Positions 44,769 to 54,398 of a DNA stretch of 64,000 nt are shown here, piece by piece. A program made the position numbers and the translations under genes. A model generated the notes under the pieces. The model worked only from the letters and a program-made list of their open reading frames with translations, was not told the origin of the DNA and ran no database searches. Source of the DNA: Zarea fungicola (lineage: Eukaryota; Ascomycota; Sordariomycetes; Hypocreales; Cordycipitaceae); the NCBI GenBank assembly GCA_900169235.1, contig FWCC01000140.1:1-64000 (forward strand), given 5' to 3'. Numbering within the stretch: the first letter of the stretch is position 1; every line of letters starts with the position of its first letter.

Positions 44769-46715
44769 CTAATTCAAAACGCTCAGATCCAACACTGTCC
44801 CCTCCCTCGCCACGCAGCATCTCACGGTACCGTCTGTGCCTTTTACAAAAACCTGGCACGTCTTGTGCATCCCTAACCACCCATCTACACCAAAAAAATC
44901 ATTCGTGCATTCTATCCTCCCCTCCTTCAGTGCCTCGATCAACGTCGTGCTACTGAGAGGCATAGGCTCCATACCCCAGACGACGGCCACCACATCCCAT
45001 CCACCGGCGGCCACAACGGCTTCACCTTGCACCACCCAATCGATCCCGCCCCTCTGCGTCGTATCATATGGTGTGATTTCCACCATGCCCTCCGACTCGC
45101 TCGTCACCAGGAGCCGTACATGTTCGCCCGAGGCCCCGTATTGATACACCACGGCAATCGTCTTGTACACACCAACCCACGGATCCGGCGAAGCAAAGTA
45201 CTTGACGACATCGGGGTCCAGCTGCAGCGTCTGCTTACTCGTCGTCTGGCCCTGTAGTAATGGTGTAATATCCAGCCCGCCCCAGTTGGCGCACAGAATG
45301 TGCAGATGGGGCGGAATCTCCAGCCTGTCGTCCTGCAGCGCCGTCACCGTCTCGTATTCCGTCGACACCACCCCTCCAGCGCGCGCATACGTCCAGCAGA
45401 CAGTCAGCGTCTTTCTGTACGCCGGCGCCGGGTCCTGTGCGAAAAGCTGGGCGTTTGTCGCTTTAATGACTGTGTGCCCCGTGCCAACCAGCGTCGCCAC
45501 GCGCTCCGTCACGTCAATCTCATTCCAGCTCGCCATGATGACCTGCGTCGTCCCCTCGGCCACTGGAGCCTCTGGTGCTCCGGCAAAGGAGAGCTCTGCG
45601 TCGAGGTTAACCGTAACGACGGTGTTTTCCGCCGCAGATACTCTCTGCGGCGACGAGTACAGCACCCTGTTCCCGCGCACCACGCGCTTCCGCCACACCA
45701 TGGAAAATGCCTTGACGTGCCCGTAGAACGGATCTCCCCCAAACACGGCGTTGGTAACTGTGAATTGAATGGTGGACCGCTTCGTCGAGACGTGGCTGTC
45801 AAACATGCGGCGGAGGAGCGGCGTGACGACCAGCGGCCCGTACACGGCGGAGAGGACCTCGTACGTCGGGGCCTCATCTTCATCGGGGGATGACGGGGGT
45901 GTGTTCATGGCCGGCGTGCTGGCCGCGGTCGGCATCATCGTACCAGGTGCGACGGCGGCGGCGGCAGACTGTAAAACGACCTGGCCCTGCTCGTCAATCT
46001 GCACGCCCATGACCCCGTGCCGCCTCATCTCCCTGACGAGGTCATCCCAAAACGCCGTGTCCCCTGCCATTCCCCTTGAATGCTCGCCATCGTGGAGGAC
46101 TTCTGTCCCCGTCGTACTCGCCACCAGCGTCGTCGTCGAGATACTTGCAAGCCCGCTGGTTCCCGCGCCGATGGCGTCGCCGCTGCCGCCATCGCCCTTG
46201 ACAATGAGCAAAATCTCCCGCAGCGTATCGAGAATCTGCCGCTGCGACTTTTCCGTCCGCGCGGCGAATTGCACGTGCGAAACGACGATGCTGCTGTTAA
46301 ACGCCGCAATTGCGCTGGTCACTGCCGTGATGCGCGATCGCACCGCGGCCACCTCACCGCTCGTCCACTTGAATCGATACAGTCCGCGCGGGCGCTTCTC
46401 CTCTGGCACCTTTGCACGCAAGTCGCCGATAATCTTGGCCGTTTGCGCGAGGATGTGCTGCAGAGCGTCATTTTCGTCCGCAGACAGACCGCCACTGCTG
46501 CTGCCGCTGCCGCCGCCTCCGTCTTTTTCATGGCCGTCCGAGTCATCGGCGTCTTGAAAGACGAGCCTGTTGCCGAGGACTTTGAGCGTCGCCTCGAGAC
46601 TGGAAATGTCCTCGCAGAGAGCGGCGTAGCGGTCCTGCGCGCCGCGGTAGACGCTGTAGAGGTTGTATGCGTCCTTGGCGAGGGAGAGGACGTCGAGCGG
46701 GGAGACGGCCGCCAT
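44769..46715 (-). CDS. NLR-like N-terminal domain with four beta-rich repeats
   Basis: Intronless, 648 residues from the ATG at 46715 (the longer frame begins with GTG). Residues 1-175 are helical and resemble the N-terminal domains of fungal NLR proteins (SPLDVLSLAKDAYNLYSVY, then ISSLEATLKVLGNRL). After a disordered linker (180-283), four related units occur at about 285-372, 391-467, 471-547 and 575-645. Each opens with a hydrophobic strand and an A-x-W/Y-G-like turn (LSAVYGPLVVT, IMASWNEIDVT, LCANWGGLDIT, VAVVWGMEPM), followed in most by a D-P/G-W-x-G or similar turn and a K-T-x-x-V strand. There is no NACHT domain. It lies next to a NACHT NLR on the same strand. Function unknown; a receptor or adaptor role is inference. 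Confidence 0.75.
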   Translation of the reverse strand: MAAVSPLDVLSLAKDAYNLYSVYRGAQDRYAALCEDISSLEATLKVLGNRLVFQDADDSDGHEKDGGGGSGSSSGGLSADENDALQHILAQTAKIIGDLRAKVPEEKRPRGLYRFKWTSGEVAAVRSRITAVTSAIAAFNSSIVVSHVQFAARTEKSQRQILDTLREILLIVKGDGGSGDAIGAGTSGLASISTTTLVASTTGTEVLHDGEHSRGMAGDTAFWDDLVREMRRHGVMGVQIDEQGQVVLQSAAAAVAPGTMMPTAASTPAMNTPPSSPDEDEAPTYEVLSAVYGPLVVTPLLRRMFDSHVSTKRSTIQFTVTNAVFGGDPFYGHVKAFSMVWRKRVVRGNRVLYSSPQRVSAAENTVVTVNLDAELSFAGAPEAPVAEGTTQVIMASWNEIDVTERVATLVGTGHTVIKATNAQLFAQDPAPAYRKTLTVCWTYARAGGVVSTEYETVTALQDDRLEIPPHLHILCANWGGLDITPLLQGQTTSKQTLQLDPDVVKYFASPDPWVGVYKTIAVVYQYGASGEHVRLLVTSESEGMVEITPYDTTQRGGIDWVVQGEAVVAAGGWDVVAVVWGMEPMPLSSTTLIEALKEGRIECTNDFFGVDGWLGMHKTCQVFVKGTDGTVRCCVAREGTVLDLSVLN

Positions 46716-47143
46716 GATTCTGGCGAAGCGCACGCCCTTGAATTTTAAAGGATACTGCGAAAAGAAAAGGATGGAAGGGTGTAAAGGCACCCCTCAGTTC
46801 CATTTACATCTCCAGCCCCGCTGTCGCAGCCTCATCAGCTGGGGAAGCGCTACTCCATCGACTTGCAGGAACTAACATTTCCACCAGCTCGTCCATGTAA
46901 TGGCGCAATTTAATATAAATTAAAATATCAATCCTAAATTCAATCCTAAATTAGTGCAGTTGGTGAGTATAATTTAATCCATAACCCTAAAATCTGGTAA
47001 TGTAAATAGGGATGCGATTGTGCATTTCGATATCACTTACAGTCGCGCGTAGTATTTCTTCAAACCTTCATGTTACATGCTCCCAGTGACCACCCGAAAT
47101 ATCCACCGTAATCCCTGTTCTTTTTGGGTCTGTTTTGACCCTC
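46716..47143. other. Intergenic, no feature seen
   Basis: AT-rich spacer between two minus-strand genes; contains TAAAATTCAATCC-like simple repetition near 46920-46950. Confidence 0.5.
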
Positions 47144-50100
47144 CTAGATGAGAGAATACACGCTGGGCGCGTCATTCACTTCAAATTGCTCTTCTTTAAA
47201 CCGACCTATGCTAATCAACTGATCCTTAACCTCATTATAGCTAACCAGAGCCTGTGTTTTCTTCAGTTTATCGACAAAGTCGGTAATGCCAGGGATCACA
47301 ATCAGCCGACCTTGAGTTATCTGATCTCTAGCCCAAGTTGGTAGTCCGCTGTTTGTGGCGTCACTAATTGCATCCAATCCAAAAAATGCGAGGACATTAT
47401 CCGACGCATTGTCTGCATGTGGCACAAAATATTCATCGTGACACGATCGTACGGCCACAATCCTGAGTAGAGGCGGCATCGCCAATGCCTGAACTGCTGC
47501 ATATATTTCCTCCCATATGGAGGCAAGTTCTTGGTCAGAAGGTTTCATCGCTGTTGTCCAAAGAAGCATCAACAATGTTCTAGTATTTGTCTCAAAGAAA
47601 ATGCCACGTCCATGACTATCCAATGGGTTTCTTCCCAGGCATTTTATTTCGTAGTGATCCACCCCTTCAAAAGTCTGCCGCAATGAATGCAGATGGATAA
47701 AAACTGGTATCCGGCCACATTCCGCGAGAACGAGTCCTGGCAGAAGTCGAGCCATTAATTCCCAGTCTTCGATGTAGTCAGACTTGCAGACAGCACGGAG
47801 AAAGCGCAAAACCAGATCAGTATCAATGTGAAACCGGTGATCTGGCTTTGTATTATAACAAATTGAATCCGTTTGGTTCCATGAAGTGGCATTTATTCCT
47901 CTTTCGAGCAAAGTTTTGAACAGTCTTGCTGCACCCCCAATGCTGGCGCCGGGCCGGTTTAGGCCACTAGTCAAACTGGCGAGGAGGAAATTCTCATAAG
48001 CAGCAGATACTATCATGCCACTAGGACGGTGTTGATGAAGTCGATTTAGCTCCATGGATGCATAGTCGAAAAAAGATGCTTCTATTACGAAGTGGAGGAA
48101 ATCACGCCTCTTCATTGCCAAACCGCTCACCACCCACTGCGTTGTTCCATTTTTTGTGAGTGCTCTACGAATAGCATTTCCTGGACAACGGTTCGCCCAC
48201 AGCTGTCTTTCTTCCACAGCCTTGATGTCTGCGAGAACTACATTTCCTTCGATTGGGAAATGAAAATTGATGCTGTTGAGCACAGATTCTAATGCTTGGA
48301 ATATACAGCAATTGTCCAGAACTTTATCGAACAGGTCTGTGGAGTTCTCCATTTCAAAGTTGGAGCTCTCAGCAACGCGGTCTTTTTCCAGAAGGACTTG
48401 CATGTACGCAATATAGACTTTTAATAAACTAGCCAGTCGCTCCATTGGCTCAGTTTTGTCTAGATGCAAGACCTTTTGACCAAAATCAGAAAACTTTAAG
48501 AAATCGTGGGCTGAGCGGTGAATAAAAGCCACCTTGCCATCTTTGGCGACCTCCAGCAGACCAGCAGTCCGTGAAACCAGGCATTTTTTGGTAGCATTGC
48601 GTTCAGTCCTCAGGTTCTTGAGGAGAGAGTTGTCGTAGTTGTAAAGAAGAGACGTCACCATCCGTGGATTAACGGCCAACGTCATCAATGTAACGGTAAG
48701 CCAGCAATCGAAGAAACAGGCCCAGTCACCACAAGTGACCGCAATGTTTAGGTATCGTGAGGCATCCTCTTCATAGATAATTTGCTGGCCATTTGCACGA
48801 TTCCACATCTGCTGATAAAGATCGCATATATCATTCGGTAAAGTACGCAGGTGAGCGCTCAGTGCCTCGGAATTTTCACCGTACAATGTCCCCCGTTTTA
48901 GCTGATCAAGAACGAGAGCTACCCAGAGGAACACCCCAGAAGATTTGGAATACAATTCATCTAGAAATATTTCGGCTTCATCTTCATTTTTCCAGCCCAA
49001 GGTCCCAAGTTTGTCTTGACAATACTTGTAGATGTCAGGTTTTGTAAGATCCTGCATACGGAGCGACGGGTAGTCACGAAACTGGTGCTGCAATTGTGGC
49101 TCCGGACGACTCGAAAGGCAAAGTTGAATGTTGGGAGCTTTGAAAACTCTGGTGAAAAGATCAATTAGTGTTGATTGATCCTCTTTGTCTGCCTCGTCTA
49201 TGCCGTCTATGAAAATACACCAGTGGTTTTGGGACGCTAAAAACGCATACTTGGTGACGGCTTCCAACTCTCGATTTGACCAGTCCTGGACGGTTGATTT
49301 CCATTTGGCACTGGAAAATCTTTTGAGTACTAGTTGCTGCAGTACATCATCTTCAATGAGAAGGTCGTGAAGCAATGAGCAGAGGAATCCCTTTGTGCTT
49401 CTCAATGCAGAGTCGCCTGCCGCCCAGAAATAATGACTTAGGACTTTTGGAGACTTTTTTTTCGCATGCAAAATGTCGATTGTTCGAGAATCTTCAGCCA
49501 AAAATCGCATCAGTGTGCTTTTGCCGGAGCCAGCTTTGCCCGAAACCCAATAAGGTCGGTGGTCCTGCGAACGCAGCCACTCAACGAAATCATCCCATTG
49601 TAGCGTTGAATATTCAACGTCGTCTGAATAAGTTGAAAAGTCCGTAGCTTGCGACGAAGAATCCGTTTCGTCATCTGAAGAATCATCTTGCCCCAGGTTA
49701 TTTGCGTCTGAAAGGGAGACCTGTGTTGAATGTTAGTCAGGAGAAACATAGTGACACCCCCGCTTACATCAGTTGACTCATCCGTGATGGAAGAAAATAT
49801 CCATTCAAAAGTCTGATGGTGTGCATTTTCAATTTGGTCACGGCGCGAATCTTTACCAGGGTAGTTCAAGCTTTTCAGTAGCCTCTCTCCTTCTTGTCTC
49901 TCTGCCTGGAATTTCTGAGCCGCCTCCACGGCCGACGATATTGTGTCATCGAATTTTCTGGAACGGGTGCTAATGTCTTCTTTGATGCCTTGTCGCAGTT
50001 TTTCTGTTTCGCCTGTGACATGGGCTTTGATCGAGATCGACTCCTCGGCAATGAGATTTTGGAGAGCAGTCTGTCCACGAGATAATGCAGCAACAAAACG

Positions 50101-50653
50101 CTGCATGGAATGGTCCAGATTATCAAACCCTTCCTGATTCATGATAATTGCGGCGTCTGTGGTCTTGCTGAAATAGTAGGTTAGAAACAACCCTGTATTG
50201 ATTACTCTACACCCACGAGACCTACCAAATTCGAGTGAGAAGCTGGGTCTCAAGAATACGCTGTCGGGCACGCATTGTCTCATCAAGATCCTTCAATCTC
50301 CTTTTCACCACTGTAATAGTCTTGAACCATGCCATAGCCGCATGGACAGAACTCTTTTGTGATAGCTCCCTAATCTTGGCCAGCTCGGTCGATATCGCAG
50401 TACCTGTGGTGAGGCTCCCACTAGCAATATCGAGCAGTGTCCGACAGTCCTGAGTTATTGGCTGCGCTCCGTTTTCAAGTTGTTGCTTCAAGTTCAGTAT
50501 ACATGTATTAAGGTGAGACGTGTTGTATTCAAGGATGCTGTCCATGCTGCCGCCGTGGCGCATGTCCCGAGCAACTTTGACCGCCTCGTGCGCAAAGCTG
50601 ATGGTCTGCATGACATTGCAGGCGATGCCGAAAATTGCTATAGCTTCCATCAT
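47144..50653 (-). CDS. NACHT-domain NLR-type protein
   Basis: Exons are 50653-50226, 50167-49768 and 49720-47144, giving 1134 residues. Residues 1-270 form a helical N-terminal domain of the fungal NLR kind (MMEAIAIFGIACNVMQTISF). A short acidic stretch leads to a NACHT NTPase: Walker A WVSGKAGSGKSTL (about 334-346), Walker B CIFIDGIDEAD (about 444-454) and sensor-like LCLSSRPEPQ. The remaining 600 residues contain no ankyrin, WD40 or TPR repeats that I can see. Fungal NLRs act in heterokaryon incompatibility and immune-like recognition; this one would need an unrecognised sensing domain. Both introns are required to keep the frame through the P-loop: the second removes 47 nt and restores DESTD-VSLSDANNL. 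Confidence 0.88.
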
Positions 50654-51589
50654 GGATCATTTCACCTTGTTGACTGTATTTTCTTGGTCATCGCAGCGTT
50701 GGGCCGTCGCGGCCGCCTGGAAATATTAATTAAGGTGCTGCGGGGTTGGCCAATGGTAGCTGCAGTCGGTACATTGGGCTGAGCGCGTATGACCAGACCC
50801 GGCAAGGCAGACAGGATGACGCCCATTAGTCTGCAAACAATACAGATGCTGGGTAGGTGAGTACGGGCAGCTGGGCTGTCATCTGGGTTACAGCGTTCTT
50901 CGAGGGTTCGAGTCGAAGAATATGTGAGATGCCTTACATAACAAATACCCATTACAACAATGTTGAGAGAAGTATTTGAGCCTTGTCTTTAATACAATTT
51001 GCCTGAATTTGAAAGAAGTCTCAACCTTCAGCGACCGGCGATACGAAATACTAACAACTCGAGCAGGCCACCTGGCCTGATTAATGTTACGGCAAGCCTA
51101 ACTTCGGCAACCACAGCCCGTCAAGGGACAGGTATCAAACCTCAGAGTAAAGTTAATGGATTATGGTTTTCTTCTTAATAGTCATATTTTCTTCGCGTTT
51201 TTTTTTTGTCTTTTTTTGTCTTTTTTTGTCTTTTTTTGTCTTTTTTGTCTTGTTTGTTTCTTAGCTTTCTTCTTTGCTTTCTTCCCAACTACATGATGAC
51301 ATTCCATAGCTAAAACTACGTCAGTGTATCGTCTAAAATCGTTCTAATCCGGCACAGCCGGGTACCGCGCCGAGCCGAATTATATGGTGGGGTTGGAAAT
51401 GTCAGATGGCCCAGTCTCTTGTGGGTGGATTGGCAGTCTCTAATCCTTCTCACTGTGGCGACAAATCATTGAGCAACACCATTCATTGCCTAGCAAACAT
51501 CTTGCTCCTTCACAATCTACTCTAAAGCAATTACCGCCTCACAGAATAATTCTCTCCAGACTGCACCGTTGCTACCTAGCTCCATTACC
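50654..51589. other. Divergent promoter region of NLR and response-regulator genes
   Basis: Nearly 1 kb between the NLR (-) and the REC-LuxR gene (+). It contains a T-rich microsatellite at 51201-51250. No gene seen. Confidence 0.55.
51201..51250. repeat. Microsatellite, 10-nt unit TTTTTTTGTC
   Basis: Four perfect units plus one copy with one T fewer, about 340 nt upstream of the response-regulator start. Confidence 0.95.
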
Positions 51590-52198
51590 ATGTCGGCCAC
51601 TCCGTCCCAGCCGGCCATCCGGATCGTGATTGCTGACGGGAACCCCGATGCCATCACCACGTTCAAAAAGGATTTCGCTCCCGATTCACACCCAAGCATT
51701 GTTGGCACGGCAAACACGACGGAAGAGCTGCACAAATTACTCTCTTCAACTCCCTGCGATGCTGTTCTTCTAGACTTTGTGACATTCGGAGAGATGTCTG
51801 TGCTGGAGGCTGTCAAGGAGAGTCATCCCAACCTACGGGTGATTTACGTGGCTGCACAAGGCCCCGCTAGCGATACACTGCAGAGCCTGGTGCGACGAAA
51901 TGTGATCCCGGGATTCATTAAAAAGGGTGACAAGCCGGAGGAAACTGTCTACACGATTGAGACCATCTTCGATGGGCCGATTGAAGGCGACACGAAATTG
52001 GCTACGAGTTTCACGCGACTAACCGCCCGCGAAAAGGCAGTCCTGAATTGTCTCTTGGAGGGCTTTACCACCAGCGAGATTGCGTCGCAGCTCCATCGAA
52101 GCCAAAAGACGGTCGCTGAGCTGAAGCAGAGTGCCTGCGACAAGCTCGGTGCAAATAGTCTTTCGGACCTCTTTAAGCTGCAGCACAAGTTTCAGTAG
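51590..52198 (+). CDS. Bacterial-type response regulator: REC-like domain plus LuxR helix-turn-helix
   Basis: Intronless, 202 residues from the ATG at 51590 (start context ACCATGTCG). Residues 9-125 fold like a receiver domain: IRIVIAD, a candidate phospho-acceptor Asp62 in DAVLLDF, and Lys111 in GFIKKG. The acidic pair is reduced (Asp16-Gly17) and the conserved Ser/Thr is replaced by Ala in IYVAAQG, so phosphorelay may be lost. Residues 142-200 match the NarL/LuxR-type DNA-binding domain: LTAREKAVLNCLLEG, TTSEIASQLHRSQKTV and ACDKLG, closest in my reading to RcsB-like proteins. This architecture is normal in bacteria and very unusual in fungi. The flanking genes are intron-bearing fungal genes, so contamination is unlikely. 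Ancient horizontal transfer followed by adaptation is the favoured inference. Confidence 0.88.
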   Translation: MSATPSQPAIRIVIADGNPDAITTFKKDFAPDSHPSIVGTANTTEELHKLLSSTPCDAVLLDFVTFGEMSVLEAVKESHPNLRVIYVAAQGPASDTLQSLVRRNVIPGFIKKGDKPEETVYTIETIFDGPIEGDTKLATSFTRLTAREKAVLNCLLEGFTTSEIASQLHRSQKTVAELKQSACDKLGANSLSDLFKLQHKFQ

Positions 52199-52580
52199 GA
52201 TATAATACATTAATGGCTTTGAAATAGTTGCGTGCAACGTGGCATAAGTCTCGTTGATGGGGCGATGGAATGGAAACCATAATATTTCTGCTTAGCTGCT
52301 TCGCCCTACTGATCGTGGATTAAACTTTCAGTAGTTTCTGGGCTATCGTAACGCATGTTTTTTCTCCCTCTCTTCATATTATAATAGACGACGTACTGGC
52401 TACAGCAATAGGTAACCCTTTTTGTATACGGGGTTATACCCTAACCCCAAACTGTAGACGATGTGGTGAACCAAGATGGAAGACAAAGGAATACTCTAAA
52501 CAGAACATTAATATTTATTGGCAGTGGACTCTATACAAGTGTTCCCTCTTCTTTGGGTTTATAACTTGCAGAGCCCCGTG
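52199..52580. other. Convergent intergenic region
   Basis: 3' flanks of the response-regulator and the 423-residue protein genes. Contains CCCTAACCCC near 52439, a telomere-like fragment. Confidence 0.5.
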
Positions 52581-54015
52581 CTACTGCTCATCTTCGCTGG
52601 AACGACGAGCCATGACTACATGTGCCTTGTCGAGAACCAGCTCTTCTTCCCCGCGATACTTTGGATGCTTCACCAGAGCCCCAAACATGGTAAGCTTAAT
52701 CTTGTCCCCCATATCATCGTCATCGCCCCTAAATACAGCAAATGCCTCGGCAATAGATTCGTTTTCGGCCAGGTCCGTCCCGGAGCGCAGCCTGACGCAC
52801 TCATAACCCTCCCGCGAGCCTCGCATCAAGAGCCGCAGCTTGATTGCATCTTGGCAGAGCTGCAGGAACCGTGCATGAAGTGTTGTAAGCTCGGACGAGT
52901 CCACATCCTCAACAATCATGCGCTCGAAATAGTTATACATGTATTGTGCCATGTCGGTGCCCAAGTCTTCCGTCAGATTCCCCAGACGCACGCATTTCAG
53001 GGTCGCCACTCGCCAGTCTGTGATTAGATTATCGGGCACTGTTGCGGTGGTTAGCTGGAATCATTCTACAGACGCCACCCGCAGCTTACCCCTTCGACTT
53101 TGCAGCAATGTCTCGAAATGGCTCAGTGTTGCGTCAATATGAAAAAACTCCCTCCGTTCGTCCCGGGTGGCTGATGGCGCCGCCGAGACCCCGAAATAAT
53201 TATGACCAAGAATGTAGTTATAAATAATCCGAAACATTTGGACCCTCATTTTTATTATACGGTCTTTACGAGCCTCTCCTTGCCAGGCGTCGTAAAATTG
53301 ATCGCGTTCGTCATATGCGGGCACATATGGGCTGGTCGCATTGCCACTGTTGGCATATATTCGATTATTGGCCAACCTTTGGATCTGTTGCCGTAGACTT
53401 CGAAATGATTGAATAACGTCACTGTCCAACGTCTCTTCGCCTGTTGAATTGTCCAGAATACTGACTAGAAGCTTTTGCTCCCTCTCTTTTAGATCCCGGA
53501 CCTCTTCATCCGCGAGGCGCAGCTGCGCTTCCAACTCCAACAGTCGTTTTTCGGGTGCTGACGTATCTTCTGTTTTTTGTCCAGTTTGCTGTAGCTACGC
53601 GCCCATTAACTTCAAAGATTCACTAAATTTGTCGCAAATCTGCAGCCTTTGTGCTTACTTTGGCGCCGCCTATATCGCCTTCACGTATTGCCGCGGCAAT
53701 TTTGCGTTGCGACGGCTTTTTTACTCGGACCTCATCCCACTCTGCATCAAGTGTCTAAGGTTTACTCAGTAATATTTACCTTCCAGTACAAGATAAACTT
53801 ACGTCGCCTTGTAACTTTAGAGCGAGCGCTTTCTGCGCGGAAACGGGCATGCCCTCGATGTCAGAAGCAATCTTCTTGAAACCAAGCTCGTTAAACAGAT
53901 CTTGGAGCTGACGGACCGGGTCGCGCGGGAAATCCCGCGGACCTGTCCTCCTGTCCCCATCACCACCGACTGGCCTTGGCTGGCTCTGAAACGGTCGTGA
54001 TAAGAAATTAAACAT
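52581..54015 (-). CDS. Uncharacterised fungal protein with coiled-coil centre
   Basis: Exons are 54015-53803, 53754-53659, 53594-53090 and 53038-52581, giving 423 residues. All three introns are 44-64 nt with GTAAGT or GTAAGC donors and TAG or CAG acceptors, and the frame closes. The N-terminus is Pro/Arg-rich, then about residues 105-160 form a heptad-like coiled coil (LLELEAQLRLADEEVRDLKE). The second half is helical with acidic and basic patches, including WRVATLKCVRLGNLTEDLG and a segment RGDDDDMGDK. No domain recognised and no function is proposed. It is transcribed divergently from the Hsp70-like gene, 383 nt away, so the two may share a promoter. Confidence 0.75.
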
Positions 54016-54398
54016 ATTCGCTTGATGTAAATGCAATTTGATTGCCCAGTAAGGATTTCAAAGCACAGCACCTACCCCTCAGCTCGGAGTTAGGCGCCGT
54101 ATCAAACTTAGGCCTCGCTGGGCTTGCGGCCTGCATGTTACAGTCACGTGCATATGCAGCAAGGGTATCAGCCGCTTTCAATAGTTTTCTTTGGTGAGGC
54201 CGGAGTTGAAAGGAGAGAGGGGTAATAGTGTCGTATTAACAAGCGGTAGGTTTGTGTGCAACCTGTAGATGGGATATTATAACCAACAAGGACAGTCTTG
54301 GCGGCCGTTAAACAGCGGTTTGTATAAGACGCTAAACATCGAAATAAAAACACAAAAGAAGAGCAATAAACGTACAAGGGTTTTGCTACACTACGATA
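54016..54398. other. Shared divergent promoter
   Basis: Separates the unknown coiled-coil gene (-) and the Hsp70-like gene (+). No strong element seen. Confidence 0.5.

Noticed and set aside
50890..50935. GGTTCGAGTC resembling a tRNA B box
   Set aside because: No A box, no acceptor stem and no cloverleaf could be drawn around it.
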